A stretch of DNA of 64,000 nt from Saccharopolyspora flava (GCF_900116135.1 NZ_FOZX01000001.1:682001-746000), one strand, 5' to 3'. Shown: positions 37,336-46,650, numbered from the stretch's first letter. The notes: generated by a model from the sequence alone, not told the origin. Program-made: numbers and translations.

Positions 37336-38287
37336 GCATCGAGTGGTCGTGCTGGCGCTGGACGGGGTCTACGCCTTCGAACTGGGCATCCCGCAGCGGG
37401 TCTTCGGCAGCGCCGACGACCGCTACGAGATCATGACCTGCACCGTCGACGGAGCTCCGGTGCGCAGCAACGCCGACTTCATGATCTCGGTCGAGCACGG
37501 CCCGGAGCTGCTGCCCACCGCCGACACCGTGATCATCCCGGCGTTCGACGTCGAGCTGATCTCACCCGAAATCCCCGATCCGGTGATGCGCGCGCTGGGC
37601 ATGATCCGGCCGGGGACGCGGATCGTGTCGATCTGCACCGGCGCGTTCATGCTCGCAGCCGCCGGCCTGCTCGACGGCAGGCCCGCCACCACGCACTGGC
37701 GGCTCGCCGACGACTTCCGCCGCATGTTCCCGGCCGTGCAGCTGGATCCGGACGTGCTGTTCATCGAGGACGGCGACGTGCTCACCTCCGCAGGCGCGGC
37801 GTCGGGCATCGACGTGTGCCTGCACCTGGTGCGCTCCGACCACGGCAGCGAGGTCGCCAACCAGGTGGCCCGCTGCTGCGTGGTGCCGCCGTTCCGCGAC
37901 GGCGGGCAGGCCCAGTACATCGAGCAGCCGGTCCCCGACCCGGGCGGGCAGGGCACGGCGGCCACCCGGGCGTGGGCGCTGGAGAACCTGCACCGGCCGC
38001 TGACCGTGGCCGATCTCGCCGAGCACGCGCGGATGAGCAACCGCACCTTCGCCCGCCGGTTCCGCGACGAGGTCGGCGCGAGCCCCGGACGGTGGCTCAC
38101 CCACCAGCGACTGGCCCGCGCCCGCCAGCTGCTGGAGACCACCGATCTGCCGATCGACCAGATCGCCGGGCAGGTCGGCTTCGCCACGGCCGCGTCCCTG
38201 CGCCAGCACCTGCACGCGGCCATCGGGGTCGCGCCCCTGGCGTACCGGCGCACGTTCCGGACCGGCACCGGCGCGGCCGCGGGGTGA
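37334..38287 (+). CDS. GlxA/FtrA-type AraC family regulator with DJ-1/PfpI domain
   Basis: A 317-residue protein. The N-terminal half is an inactive DJ-1/PfpI-like ligand-binding domain (VVVLALDGVYAFELGIPQRV, then SICTGAFMLAAAGLLDGRPA with the nucleophile-elbow Cys and TTHW), and the C-terminal 100 residues are the AraC double helix-turn-helix (LAEHARMSNRTFARRFRDE, GASPGRWLTHQRLARAR, IDQIAGQVGFATAASLRQH). Such regulators activate or repress neighbouring oxidoreductase genes. Its own TGA is followed at once by a GGGAACCTT repeat. Confidence 0.92.
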   Translation: MHRVVVLALDGVYAFELGIPQRVFGSADDRYEIMTCTVDGAPVRSNADFMISVEHGPELLPTADTVIIPAFDVELISPEIPDPVMRALGMIRPGTRIVSICTGAFMLAAAGLLDGRPATTHWRLADDFRRMFPAVQLDPDVLFIEDGDVLTSAGAASGIDVCLHLVRSDHGSEVANQVARCCVVPPFRDGGQAQYIEQPVPDPGGQGTAATRAWALENLHRPLTVADLAEHARMSNRTFARRFRDEVGASPGRWLTHQRLARARQLLETTDLPIDQIAGQVGFATAASLRQHLHAAIGVAPLAYRRTFRTGTGAAAG

Positions 38288-38357
38288 GCAGGGGAACCTT
38301 CCTGTCACAGCACGCGCTGCCACTCCGGGTGGCGTGAGCGGAAGGTTCCCTTGTGCA
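38284..38357. repeat. inverted pair of GGGAACCTT repeats
   Basis: GTGAGCAGGGGAACCTTCCT (from 38284) and the opposite form GTGAGCGGAAGGTTCCCTTG (38334-38353) lie between two convergent genes. The first copy's TGA at 38285-38287 is the actual stop codon of the GlxA-type gene. Arms pair only in the core and outer GTG/CAC. Confidence 0.85.
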
Positions 38358-38367
38358 CGTCGCGCGC

Positions 38368-38940
38368 TCAGCCGGGTTCGGTGAGGCGGCGGACGGCTTC
38401 GCGGGCCGCGGACTGGAGGTCTTCGACCTTCGTCTCGCCGAGGATCAGGCGGCGCAGCTGGGGCACGGCGAGCGGCCAGCTGATCGTGCCGAGGGAGAGC
38501 AGGACGAGCATGCCCGCGTCGAGGGCGCCGGTGACCTTGCCCGTCTCCTGGGCGTCGCGGACGGCGTCGACCTTGTCGCGGTAGTGCGCGGCGCGCTCGG
38601 ATTGGGCGGTCACGCCGCTGTCGCCGCGCTCGAGCGATTCCCACATGAGCAGCCGCAGGATGTGCGGGTTGGCGGCGTGGTAGGCGGCGAGCCGGTCGAC
38701 GTAGCCCGGCAGATCTTCGCCATCGATGGGAACCTCGGCGGCGAGGTCGGCCATGGCCGCCTCCAGCACGGCGCTGAACAGGTCGTCCTTGCCGCCGAAG
38801 TAGGCGTAGATCAGCTGCTTGTTGGCCTGGGCCTGCTTGGCGATGCGGTCGACGCGGGCGCCTGCGATGCCGTGTTCGGCGAACTCGGCCGTCGCGGCCT
38901 GGAAGATCCGCGCCTTGGTGGCTTCGGCGTTGCGGGGCAC
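38368..38940 (-). CDS. TetR family regulator of the adjacent MFS exporter
   Basis: A 190-residue regulator from the GTG giving VPRNAEATKARIF; codons upstream run through the operator and are not coding. The helix-turn-helix is AATAEFAEHGIAGARVDRIA, then QANKQLIYAYFGGKDDLF, followed by a TetR C-terminal domain of the type with YRDKVDAVRDAQ. It is divergent from an MFS transporter, with two AACCAAC-type palindromes between them, so it very likely represses the exporter. Confidence 0.92.
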   Translation of the reverse strand: MPRNAEATKARIFQAATAEFAEHGIAGARVDRIAKQAQANKQLIYAYFGGKDDLFSAVLEAAMADLAAEVPIDGEDLPGYVDRLAAYHAANPHILRLLMWESLERGDSGVTAQSERAAHYRDKVDAVRDAQETGKVTGALDAGMLVLLSLGTISWPLAVPQLRRLILGETKVEDLQSAAREAVRRLTEPG

Positions 38941-38959
38941 GCCCGCACCATACCGCTGC

Positions 38960-39020
38960 AACCAACTGTTTGGTTGACACGAACGGGCGCCATCCGGAGA
39001 CTGTAACCAACCAGTTGGTT
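38960..39020. promoter_or_regulatory. two TetR operators in the tetR-MFS gap
   Basis: AACCAACTGTTTGGTT (38960-38975) and AACCAACCAGTTGGTT (39005-39020) share the palindromic pattern AACCAAC-xx-GTTGGTT (one off-symmetry base in the first). Centres are 45 bp apart. The first lies 20 bp before the regulator start, the second 28 bp before the transporter start. Confidence 0.8.
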
Positions 39021-39047
39021 GCATCGTTTTCGCTGCGGAGAGAGTTG

Positions 39048-40220
39048 ATGACCGCCGTCACACCCGAGACGGGCCGCCTCAGTCGCGGCCTGCTGTTCGC
39101 CGCCGCGCTGTGCGCCGGCATCACCGTCGCCAACATCTACCTCGCGCAGCCGATCATCGGCCCCGTCGCCGCGACCTTCGGCGCCTCCCCGCAGACCGCG
39201 GGCATCGTGGTCACCACAGGGATGCTCGGATACTCGGCCGGCCTGCTGTTCGTCATCCCCCTCGGCGACAGCCTCGACCGCCGCAAGATGGTCGGCGCGC
39301 TCAGCGCCCTCACCGCCCTGCTGCTGGCCGGAAGCGCCCTCGCCCCCTCGCTGCCGGTGCTCGCGGTCCTGGCCGGTCTGGCCGCCGTGACCACGGTCGT
39401 CCCGCAGATCCTCATCCCGCTCGTCGTCCAGCTCGCCGACCCCGCCCAGCGCGGCACCGCCATGTCCTGGGTGCAGGCCGGGCTGATCACCGGGATCATG
39501 GGCGCCCGCGTCGTGTCCGGACAACTCGCCGGACTCATGGGCTGGCGCTCCGTGTTCGCCGTCGGCGCCGCGCTCACGCTCATCGTCGGACTGTGGACCG
39601 TGCGGGTGCTGCCCAGCGACGGACAGCGCGACCCGGTCAAGTACTGGTCGCTGCTGCGCTCGCTGCCCGGCTACCTGCGCCGCGAACCCGGACTCCGCCG
39701 CGCCTGCCTGCGCCAGGCCGGAGCCTTCGCCGCGTTCAACACCATCTGGACCACCCTCGCGCTCGTGCTCACCGCACCTCCGCACGGGTTCACCGTCGCC
39801 CAAGCCGGGCTCGTCGGCCTGCTCGGCCTGCTCAGCGCCGCGCTCGCCCCCGTGGCGGGCGGGCTCGTCGACCGCCGCGGCCCGCTGCTGGTCGGAGCCA
39901 TCGGACTGGCCGTACTCGCCCTCGCCACGATCATCATGATCCCGGGCACCGGCTCGCTGACCGCGCTGCTCATCGGCAGCGCCGCCGTGCCGATCGGACT
40001 TCAGGTCGGCCAGGCCGCCAACCAGAACGCGGCGCTGTCGGTCGACCCCGCCGCCGGAGGACGCCTCAACACGATCTTCATGCTGTCGTCGTTCCTGGCG
40101 GGCGCCCTCGGCTCCGCGGCGGGCAGCTTCGCCTACGGCGCCTACGGCTGGCCCGGCGTGTGCGTGACGGCCCTGATCTTCCTGGCCGTCGGCGCGCTCG
40201 GCATCCGCCGCGTCCGCTGA
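39048..40220 (+). CDS. MFS transporter (drug/metabolite efflux)
   Basis: A 390-residue membrane protein with about 12 helices. The ATG chosen has GGAGAGAG in front; the frame is open further up, but only across the operators. The loop 2-3 MFS motif A appears as PLGDSLDRRKMVG, and the second half has GGLVDRRGPLLVG. The opening AAALCAGITVANIYLAQPII is typical of the proton-driven exporters in the YfcJ/AraJ-like and drug-efflux groups. Substrate unknown; regulation by the divergent TetR protein is likely. Convergent with glgP across a shared hairpin. Confidence 0.9.
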   Translation: MTAVTPETGRLSRGLLFAAALCAGITVANIYLAQPIIGPVAATFGASPQTAGIVVTTGMLGYSAGLLFVIPLGDSLDRRKMVGALSALTALLLAGSALAPSLPVLAVLAGLAAVTTVVPQILIPLVVQLADPAQRGTAMSWVQAGLITGIMGARVVSGQLAGLMGWRSVFAVGAALTLIVGLWTVRVLPSDGQRDPVKYWSLLRSLPGYLRREPGLRRACLRQAGAFAAFNTIWTTLALVLTAPPHGFTVAQAGLVGLLGLLSAALAPVAGGLVDRRGPLLVGAIGLAVLALATIIMIPGTGSLTALLIGSAAVPIGLQVGQAANQNAALSVDPAAGGRLNTIFMLSSFLAGALGSAAGSFAYGAYGWPGVCVTALIFLAVGALGIRRVR

Positions 40221-40226
40221 CCCGCG

Positions 40227-40256
40227 CTCGGCGCCCGCACCTCGTGGGGCGCCGAG
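40227..40256. terminator. bidirectional terminator between MFS gene and glgP
   Basis: A perfect 10-bp stem CTCGGCGCCC / GGGCGCCGAG with a 10-base loop, filling almost all of the 37 bases between two convergent stop codons. Confidence 0.75.
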
Positions 40257-40257
40257 A

Positions 40258-42807
40258 TCAGCCGGCGAGAACGACCTTGCCCAGCTCCGCCGGTTCCGAC
40301 AACAACGGGTGCCGCGGCAGAACCCGCACGTTGTAACCGGCAGGGCCCGCGTGCGGCAACGTCACCGCCGCCGCGTAGCGGTCCTCGCCGATCGACTTCA
40401 TCGACGCGGTGACGAAATCGTGCAGGACGTCGTTGTCGTCGACCCGGCCCACCACGACCTCGACATCCACATCGGACGGGTCCAGACCGGCCAGATCCAC
40501 CCGGGCGCGCACCGTCACCTGCCCGCCGAGCAGCGGAGTCCCGTGATCCACCGACATCTCGGTGTCCCCGACCCGCACCCGGTTCCAGGCGGCCTGCAAC
40601 CGCGCCCGGTAGTCGGCGATCTCCCGCGCCCCGCGGAAGTCGTCCTCCGACATCGCCCGCATCGACTGCGCGGCGGGCGTGTAGTGCCCGTCGACGTACT
40701 CGCGGATCATCCGCGACGCCTGCACCCTCGGCCCCAAGGTCGCCAAGGTGTGCCGCACCATCGACATCCACTTGCCCGGCACGCCGTCGCTGTTGCGCTC
40801 GTAGTACATCGGCGCCACGTGCTCGGAGATCAGCTCGTAGAGCGCGGCCGCCTCCAGGTCATCACGCCGGTTCGGGTCGCTGACCCCGTCGGCCGTGGGA
40901 ATCGCCCACCCGTTGCGGCCGTCGTACATCTCGTCCCACCAGCCGTCGCGCACCGACAGGTTCAGCACCCCGTTGAGCGCGGCCTTCATCCCCGACGTGC
41001 CGCACGCCTCCAACGGGCGCACCGGGTTGTTCAACCACACGTCGCAACCGGTCACCAGGTAGCGGGCCAGCGACATGTCGTAGTCCGGCAGGAACACGAT
41101 CCGATGCCGCACATCGGCGCTGTCGGCGAAGCGCACGATCCGCTGGATCATCGCCTTGCCGCCCTCATCGGCCGGGTGGGACTTGCCCGCCACCACGATC
41201 TGCACCGGGCGCTCGGAATCCAGCAGCAGCTCCCGCAGCCGGTCGGTGTCGCGCAGCATCAGCGTGGCCCGCTTGTAGGTGGGAACCCTTCGCGCGAAAC
41301 CGATGGTGAGCACCTCGGGGTCGAAAACCGAGTCGCACCAGCCCAGTTCCAGATCCGAGGCACCGCGCTGCTGCCAGGCGACCCGCAACCGCCGCCGCAC
41401 CTCGTCGATCAGCCGCTGCCGCAGCGAGCACCGCAGCTCCCACAGCAGCGAATCGCTGACCGGTTCCATCCCGCGCAGCCCCGCGCCGCTGTCCATCTCG
41501 GACTCGCCCAGCAGCTTGCCGAGCTCCCGCGCCGACCACGTCGGCCCGTGCACGCCGTTGGTGACCGAGCGGATCGGGACCTCCTCGACCCCGAAACCCG
41601 GCCACAGGTTGCGGAACATCTTGCGGATCACTTCGCCGTGCAGCTCCGAGACCCCGTTGGCGCGCTGCGCCAACCGCAACCCCATGTGCGCCATGTTGAA
41701 CATGCCCGGGTTGTCCTCGGCGCCCAGCGCCAGAACCCGGTCCGACGGCACCCCCGGCAGCAGCGGCCGCTCGGCACCGTCGTCGAAGTAGTGGCGCACC
41801 AGGTCCACCGGGAACCGGTCGATGCCCGCAGGCACCGGGGTGTGCGTGGTGAACACCGTCCCCGCCCGCACCGCCGCCGTGGCCTGGTCGAACTCCAGAC
41901 CCGGATCGGCCTGCAACTCCCGGATCCGCTCCAAGCCCAGGAAACCGGCGTGCCCCTCGTTGGTGTGGAACACCTCCGGCTGCGGATGCCCCGTCAGCCG
42001 GCAGTAGGCGCGCACCGCCCGCACCCCGCCGATCCCGGCGAGGATCTGCTGGCGGATCTTGTGCTCGGCGTCGCCGCCGTAAAGACGATCGGTGGTGCCG
42101 CGCAGGTCGTCGTCGTTGTCCGGCAGGTCGCTGTCGAGCAGCAGCAGCGGAACCCGCCCGACCTGCGCCTTCCACACCCGCGCGTGCAGGGTGCGGCCCG
42201 CGGGCATGGCGACCTTCACCACGACCGGCCGGTTGTCGGCGTCGGTGAGCACCTCCAGCGGCAGACCGCGCGGATCGATCACCGGGTAGTGCTCGACCTG
42301 CCAGCCCTCCGACGACAGCCCCTGCCGGAAGTAGCCCGACCGGTACAGCAACCCGACCCCGATGAGGGGAACCCCCAGGTCGGACGCGGACTTGAGGTGG
42401 TCACCGGCGAGCACCCCCAGCCCGCCCGAGTAGTTCGGCAGCGCCTCGGTCAGCCCGAACTCCATCGAGAAGTAGGCGATCGACGCGGGAAGTTCGGCAC
42501 CCTCGTCCTGCCGCTGCTGGTACCAGCGCGGCACCGTCAGGTAGCGACGCAGGTCGTCGCCCACCGCGCGGGTGCGCGCCAGGAAGTCCTCGTCGGCGGC
42601 CAACTGCCGCAACCGCTCGGCGGGCACCTCCGACAGCAGCCGCAGAGGGTCGGCCCCCACCGCCGCCCACACCTGCGGGTCGACCGCCGAGAACAAGTCC
42701 TGGGTCGGCGGGTGCCAAGCCCAGCGCAGGTTGGTCGCCAGCTTGCCCAGAGCGTTGAGCGGCTCGGGCAGGTGGGCCCGGACGGTGAAGCGGTGGACGG
42801 CTCTCAC
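40258..42807 (-). CDS. glgP: glycogen (alpha-glucan) phosphorylase
   Basis: Releases glucose-1-phosphate from glycogen ends. About 849 residues from the GTG giving VRAVHRFTVRAHLPEPLNAL; the frame runs 33 codons further up without family likeness. Marks of the long actinobacterial form: DUF3417-type N-terminus (GKLATNLRWAWHPPTQDLF), IAYFSMEFGLTEALPNYSGG with LGVLAGDHLKSASDLG, HTNEGHAGFLGLERIR, RRVPTYKRA, and the PLP lysine in EACGTSGMKAALNG. In mycobacteria glgP (Rv1328) stands near glgE and glgB; these are not in this window. Confidence 0.95.
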   Translation of the reverse strand: MRAVHRFTVRAHLPEPLNALGKLATNLRWAWHPPTQDLFSAVDPQVWAAVGADPLRLLSEVPAERLRQLAADEDFLARTRAVGDDLRRYLTVPRWYQQRQDEGAELPASIAYFSMEFGLTEALPNYSGGLGVLAGDHLKSASDLGVPLIGVGLLYRSGYFRQGLSSEGWQVEHYPVIDPRGLPLEVLTDADNRPVVVKVAMPAGRTLHARVWKAQVGRVPLLLLDSDLPDNDDDLRGTTDRLYGGDAEHKIRQQILAGIGGVRAVRAYCRLTGHPQPEVFHTNEGHAGFLGLERIRELQADPGLEFDQATAAVRAGTVFTTHTPVPAGIDRFPVDLVRHYFDDGAERPLLPGVPSDRVLALGAEDNPGMFNMAHMGLRLAQRANGVSELHGEVIRKMFRNLWPGFGVEEVPIRSVTNGVHGPTWSARELGKLLGESEMDSGAGLRGMEPVSDSLLWELRCSLRQRLIDEVRRRLRVAWQQRGASDLELGWCDSVFDPEVLTIGFARRVPTYKRATLMLRDTDRLRELLLDSERPVQIVVAGKSHPADEGGKAMIQRIVRFADSADVRHRIVFLPDYDMSLARYLVTGCDVWLNNPVRPLEACGTSGMKAALNGVLNLSVRDGWWDEMYDGRNGWAIPTADGVSDPNRRDDLEAAALYELISEHVAPMYYERNSDGVPGKWMSMVRHTLATLGPRVQASRMIREYVDGHYTPAAQSMRAMSEDDFRGAREIADYRARLQAAWNRVRVGDTEMSVDHGTPLLGGQVTVRARVDLAGLDPSDVDVEVVVGRVDDNDVLHDFVTASMKSIGEDRYAAAVTLPHAGPAGYNVRVLPRHPLLSEPAELGKVVLAG

Positions 42808-42896
42808 GGGAGCGGACCCTATCTCGCTCGACACGCTCGCGTGCGACGCGCACCAACCCCACCGGGAGGGCGGCGACGGGTGGGAAGCTGGGGTGC

Positions 42897-44135
42897 GTGC
42901 GTGCATTCGGACTCGTCGCGGTGACCGTCGCGCTGCTCATCAGCGCCTGCTCCGCCCCCACCGCACCGCCACCGGGTGTGGCGGAGACCACCGCCGCCCC
43001 GGCCGCTTCCGTCGACCCGGCCTTCGTGCACGGCACCGACGGCGGCGCCACCGACGAGCTCGCGGCCGCCGTCGTCACCGACGTCCAGCGCTACTGGGCG
43101 CAGGCCTACCCCGAGACGTTCGGGTCCCCGTGGCGGAACCTCGACGGCGGGTTCTTCTCCGTCGACACCGCCGCCTCCTCCGGCACCGCCCCGCCCTGCG
43201 CCTCCACCCCGCAGGAAGTGGAGGGCAACGCCTACTACTGCCAGTCGGTGGACGCCATCGCCTGGGACCGCGCGGCCCTGCTGCCGGTGCTGCGCGAGCA
43301 CTACGGCGACACCGCCGTGGCCGTGGTGCTGGCCCACGAGATCGGGCACGCCGTGCAGCAGCGCGCCGGTCTCGCCGACGGCGAGCCGCTGCGGCTGGAA
43401 TCGATGGCCGACTGCTACGCGGGATCGTTCCTGCGCTGGGTCTCCGACGGCCGCGCCCCGCACCTGCGCACCAGCCCGCAGCAGCTCGACGACGCGCTGC
43501 GCGCCATCACCGTCTTCCGCGACCCGGTGGGCACCTCCGGCCACGGCACGGCCTTCGACCGCGTCACCGCGTTCCAGCACGGCTTCAACGGCGGCCCGCG
43601 CGGCTGCACCGACGTCCGCGAGAGCGACGTGGCCGAGCCGACCGGCCACGACCCGAACAGTCCCCTCACCGCGCTGCTGGACACGACCGCGATCGCCGAC
43701 CACTTCGGCGAGATCGTCACCGAACGCGGCGGGCGATGGGTTCCCCCGGCCCGCGCGGACCGCTGCCCCGGCGCGCGCGGACCGGTCGGGTTCTGCCTCT
43801 CACCCCCGACGGTCGCCGCGGACCCGGCCGCGCTCGCCCGCACCCGCGACGACATCGGCGACCAGGCCGTCACCACGCTCCTGGCCTCCCGCTACGCCCT
43901 GGCCGCGCTGACCGAGCTCCACCAGCGCCCGACCGGGGCCGCGCTGTCGTGCCTGACGGGAGCGTTCACCGCGGCCCAGCCGCACCTGTCCCCCGGCGAC
44001 CTGGACGAGGCGGTGCAGGTCGTCCTGGAATCCGACGCGGTGTCCCGCGGCGGAGGGACCCCGATGACCGGCTTCGAGCGGATCGCGGCCTTCAGCGACG
44101 GCGTGCGCTCCGGCGCCGGAGGGTGCCTGACGTGA
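42897..44135 (+). CDS. lipoprotein neutral zinc metallopeptidase (first of two)
   Basis: A 412-residue exported protein. A lipoprotein signal (VALLISACSA, lipid Cys18) leads into a neutral zinc metallopeptidase domain of the YpfJ type: VVLAHEIGHAVQQRAG gives the HExxH set (His147, Glu148, His151), and ESMADCYAGSFLRW supplies the downstream acidic ligand region. Between are paired cysteines likely to form disulfides outside the cell. Its product is 35-40% like the next gene by eye, so the two look like an old tandem duplication. The stop codon TGA is the start of a GGGAACCTT repeat. Substrate unknown. Confidence 0.88.
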   Translation: MRAFGLVAVTVALLISACSAPTAPPPGVAETTAAPAASVDPAFVHGTDGGATDELAAAVVTDVQRYWAQAYPETFGSPWRNLDGGFFSVDTAASSGTAPPCASTPQEVEGNAYYCQSVDAIAWDRAALLPVLREHYGDTAVAVVLAHEIGHAVQQRAGLADGEPLRLESMADCYAGSFLRWVSDGRAPHLRTSPQQLDDALRAITVFRDPVGTSGHGTAFDRVTAFQHGFNGGPRGCTDVRESDVAEPTGHDPNSPLTALLDTTAIADHFGEIVTERGGRWVPPARADRCPGARGPVGFCLSPPTVAADPAALARTRDDIGDQAVTTLLASRYALAALTELHQRPTGAALSCLTGAFTAAQPHLSPGDLDEAVQVVLESDAVSRGGGTPMTGFERIAAFSDGVRSGAGGCLT

Positions 44136-44199
44136 GCATGGGAACCTTCCTGTCATCCCGCCTCGCCCGCTGAGCGGGGCATGGGAACCTTCCTGCCAC
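44132..44199. repeat. two direct GGGAACCTT repeats
   Basis: GTGAGCATGGGAACCTTCCT (from 44132) and GGCATGGGAACCTTCCTGCC (44178-44197) in one orientation, separated by about 20 bases. The first overlaps the stop codon of the first metallopeptidase gene. Confidence 0.85.
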
Positions 44200-44331
44200 G
44201 CGCGACCGGAGACCTCCCCGATCGGACGTGACGAAGATCGATCACCCGATAGGCTGCTGCGCGACGACCGGGCCGCGCGACCGGCCCGGTGCGAACGAGT
44301 TCGGTACCGGCGGCGAGATGGGACGCGTGGA

Positions 44332-45801
44332 GTGGTGGCGACGGCAAACCCGCGGCGGAAGCGGATCCTCGGTGCCGTGGTCTCGGCATTCACCTGCGCA
44401 TCGCTGGTCAGCGGGTGCGCGCAGGTCATCAGCGGCGTCCCCACCACGGTGGGCGGCTACTCGACGACCGACGTGGCCGGGCTCCCCGCCGCCGACGGGC
44501 CGAGCGGGCCGAAGGACGGTGCTCCGCAGGCGCCGCTTCCGGTGGAGGGCACCGACAACGGCGAGATGGACAAGATCGCGCGCAACGCGGTCGCCGACGT
44601 CGACGCCTACTGGGCGGAGGCCTTCCCCGACGCGTTCCGCGGCAAGAAGTTCGAGCCGCTCAAACGCCTGATCTCCTACGACTCGGGCGCTCCCGGCGGC
44701 CCGCTGTGCGGGCAGAGCACCGCGGGCATGGTCAACGCCTTCTACTGCCCGTCCGAGGACCTCGTGGCCTGGGACCGAGGGACGCTGCTGCCGCAGCTCA
44801 ACAACAGCTTCGGGCCGCTGGCGGTGGTGACCGTGCTGGCGCACGAGATGGGCCATGCCGTGCAGAACCGGGCAGGCACCGCCGGGCCGAACGATCCCGT
44901 GATCGTGCTGGAGCAGCAGGCGGACTGCTACACCGGCGCCTACTTCCGGCACGTCGCCGAGGGGTCGTCGCAGTACTTCCAGGTGTCCACCGGTTCCGGC
45001 CTCAACGAGGTCATGGGCGTGCTCAACTACATCCGCGACTCCCCGGGAACCTCGGACTTCACCGGCAGCAACGCGCACGGCACGGCGTTCGACCGGGTCA
45101 GCGCCTTCCAGTACGGCTTCAGCGACGGGCCGCAGCGCTGCGCGAAGATGACCAACCAGGAGGTCACGCAGCGCACGACGCTGTTCCAGAACTGGAAGCC
45201 CGCGCAGCAGGAGACCGAGCTGCCCATCGACGACAAGAGCCTGCGGGCGGTCGAGGACAGCTTGCACGCGGTCTTCCGGGACACCGGTGTCGAGCCGCCG
45301 GAGATCGTGGCCGAACCCAAGACGTGCTCGGGCCGGCAGCCGACCTCCCCCGCCTCGTACTGCCCGGAGACGAACACGATCTCGCTGAACGTGCCGGAGC
45401 TGCGGAAGATCGCGACCCCGCCGAGCAAGAGCAGCCAGTCCACCGGCTACGGCGACTTCGCCGCCTACGCCCAGGTCGCCTCCCGGTACGCGCTGTCGGT
45501 GCAGAAGGCCGCCGGCTACGCGCTCGACGACGAGTCGGCCGGGCTGCGCACGGCGTGCATGGTGGGCGCGTGGAGCGGGCTGCTGGTGGAAGATCCGATC
45601 GGGCAGCGCAATCCCGTCGGCAAGCTGCGGATCGTGCCGCAGGACATCGATGAGGGCGTGTCCGCGCTGCTCGGCGACGAGAGCCTGATCTCGGCGAACG
45701 TCAACGGCGACCAGGTCCCGGTCGGTTTCGCCCGGGTGGAGGCCTTCCGCGTCGGGGTGCAGGAGGGGCTGTCCCCCTGCACCACGAAGTACGGCGACTG
45801 A
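44332..45801 (+). CDS. lipoprotein neutral zinc metallopeptidase (second of two)
   Basis: A 489-residue paralogue of the gene before it. After two possible GTG starts side by side comes a basic stretch and lipobox SLVSGCA (Cys29). The zinc site is VLAHEMGHAVQNRAG (His171, Glu172, His175), followed by VIVLEQQADCYTGAYFRH. It has an extra C-terminal region (residues 300-489) with several more cysteines and a second, degenerate copy of the domain (SEPTNTIS-like CPETNTISLN, then YALSVQKAAGYALDDESAGL, CMVGAWSG). Function of the family is poorly known; partners are often cell-wall enzymes. The 196-bp gap before it holds repeats. Confidence 0.86.
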   Translation: MVATANPRRKRILGAVVSAFTCASLVSGCAQVISGVPTTVGGYSTTDVAGLPAADGPSGPKDGAPQAPLPVEGTDNGEMDKIARNAVADVDAYWAEAFPDAFRGKKFEPLKRLISYDSGAPGGPLCGQSTAGMVNAFYCPSEDLVAWDRGTLLPQLNNSFGPLAVVTVLAHEMGHAVQNRAGTAGPNDPVIVLEQQADCYTGAYFRHVAEGSSQYFQVSTGSGLNEVMGVLNYIRDSPGTSDFTGSNAHGTAFDRVSAFQYGFSDGPQRCAKMTNQEVTQRTTLFQNWKPAQQETELPIDDKSLRAVEDSLHAVFRDTGVEPPEIVAEPKTCSGRQPTSPASYCPETNTISLNVPELRKIATPPSKSSQSTGYGDFAAYAQVASRYALSVQKAAGYALDDESAGLRTACMVGAWSGLLVEDPIGQRNPVGKLRIVPQDIDEGVSALLGDESLISANVNGDQVPVGFARVEAFRVGVQEGLSPCTTKYGD

Positions 45802-45845
45802 GTCCTTCCCGGACAACCCCGCGCCGTCCCGCACGTCCCCGGAAC

Positions 45846-46565
45846 ATGAGCGGACAACGGGTTCTGGACTTCGACGGTCTCGTCAACGCCCGCGACCTGG
45901 GCGGCCTGCCCGCCGCGGGCGGACGCATCCGGTGGGGAGCGGTGGTGCGCGCCGAAAACCCGGCGAAGCTGAGCGCGACCGGCTGGGAAGGCGTGTGGCG
46001 GCACGGGGTCCGCACGATCATCGACCTCACCTGCGAGCACGAAGCGGAACCGGACCTGGCGCCGCGCCCGGCCGGGATGACCACGATCCGGATCCTGCTG
46101 GACGATCCGTCCGACACCGAGTTCTGGGCCCGCTGGGGCGGGGCGCACAGCGGCACTCCCCTCTACTACGGCCCGTACCTGGACCGCTTCCCCGGACTGG
46201 TCGCCGAGGCCGTCGGCGCGCTGATCCGCGCCGAGCCGGGAGGCGTGCTGGTGCACTGCGGCGGCGGCCGCGACCGGACCGGCCTGATCGTCCTGGTCCT
46301 GCTCGCCGCGCTGGGCGTGAGCGCCGCGGACATCGCCGAGGACTACGCGCTCAGCCACCGGCGACGGGCCGAACTGTGCGCGGCGGCGGGCCTGGACGAC
46401 GACACCGCGCGGATCCGGGCGTTCCTCGCCGAGCAGGGCACCACCGAGTCCCGGGCTCTCGACGAGGTCCTCACCGGCCGCGACTTCAGCGACTACCTGC
46501 GCGCGGCCGGGCTCGGCGATGAAGGGATCGCCGCGCTCCGCGCACGCCTGCTGGACCCGGCCTGA
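45846..46565 (+). CDS. tyrosine-protein phosphatase (PF13350 type)
   Basis: A 239-residue protein phosphatase like mycobacterial PtpB. It starts DFDGLVNARDLGGLPAAGG, the fold's typical opening, and its signature loop is VLVHCGGGRDRTGL with nucleophile Cys138 and Arg144 (C-x5-R); the extra Asp between them is a feature of this lipid/tyrosine phosphatase group. The general acid is probably in LDDPSDTEF. No signal peptide. It follows the metallopeptidase pair by 44 bases on the same strand. Confidence 0.9.
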   Translation: MSGQRVLDFDGLVNARDLGGLPAAGGRIRWGAVVRAENPAKLSATGWEGVWRHGVRTIIDLTCEHEAEPDLAPRPAGMTTIRILLDDPSDTEFWARWGGAHSGTPLYYGPYLDRFPGLVAEAVGALIRAEPGGVLVHCGGGRDRTGLIVLVLLAALGVSAADIAEDYALSHRRRAELCAAAGLDDDTARIRAFLAEQGTTESRALDEVLTGRDFSDYLRAAGLGDEGIAALRARLLDPA

Positions 46566-46580
46566 GCGACGCCGGGACCG

Positions 46581-46603
46581 GTGCAAGGGAACCTTTCGCT
46601 CAC
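46581..46603. repeat. single GGGAACCTT repeat
   Basis: GTGCAAGGGAACCTTTCGCT (from 46581), followed by CAC, 15 bases past the phosphatase stop and just before a terminator hairpin. This is the TTCGCTCAC variant. Confidence 0.8.
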
Positions 46604-46613
46604 CCTGACGCAC

Positions 46614-46650
46614 AACGCCCCCGGCACCGGTGGTCGGTGCCGGGGGCGTT
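46614..46650. terminator. bidirectional terminator between phosphatase and ybbN-like gene
   Basis: A perfect 16-bp stem AACGCCCCCGGCACCG and its complement with loop GTGGT, between two convergent genes. Confidence 0.85.

Noticed and set aside
41281..41295. GTGGGAACCCTTCGC in glgP as a repeat copy
   Set aside because: The core differs (GGGAACCCTT) and it encodes the conserved RRVPTYK block of the phosphorylase.
40309..42924. An 871-codon plus-strand frame over glgP
   Set aside because: Antisense shadow; Arg/His/Pro-rich with no domain, and glgP is complete on the minus strand.
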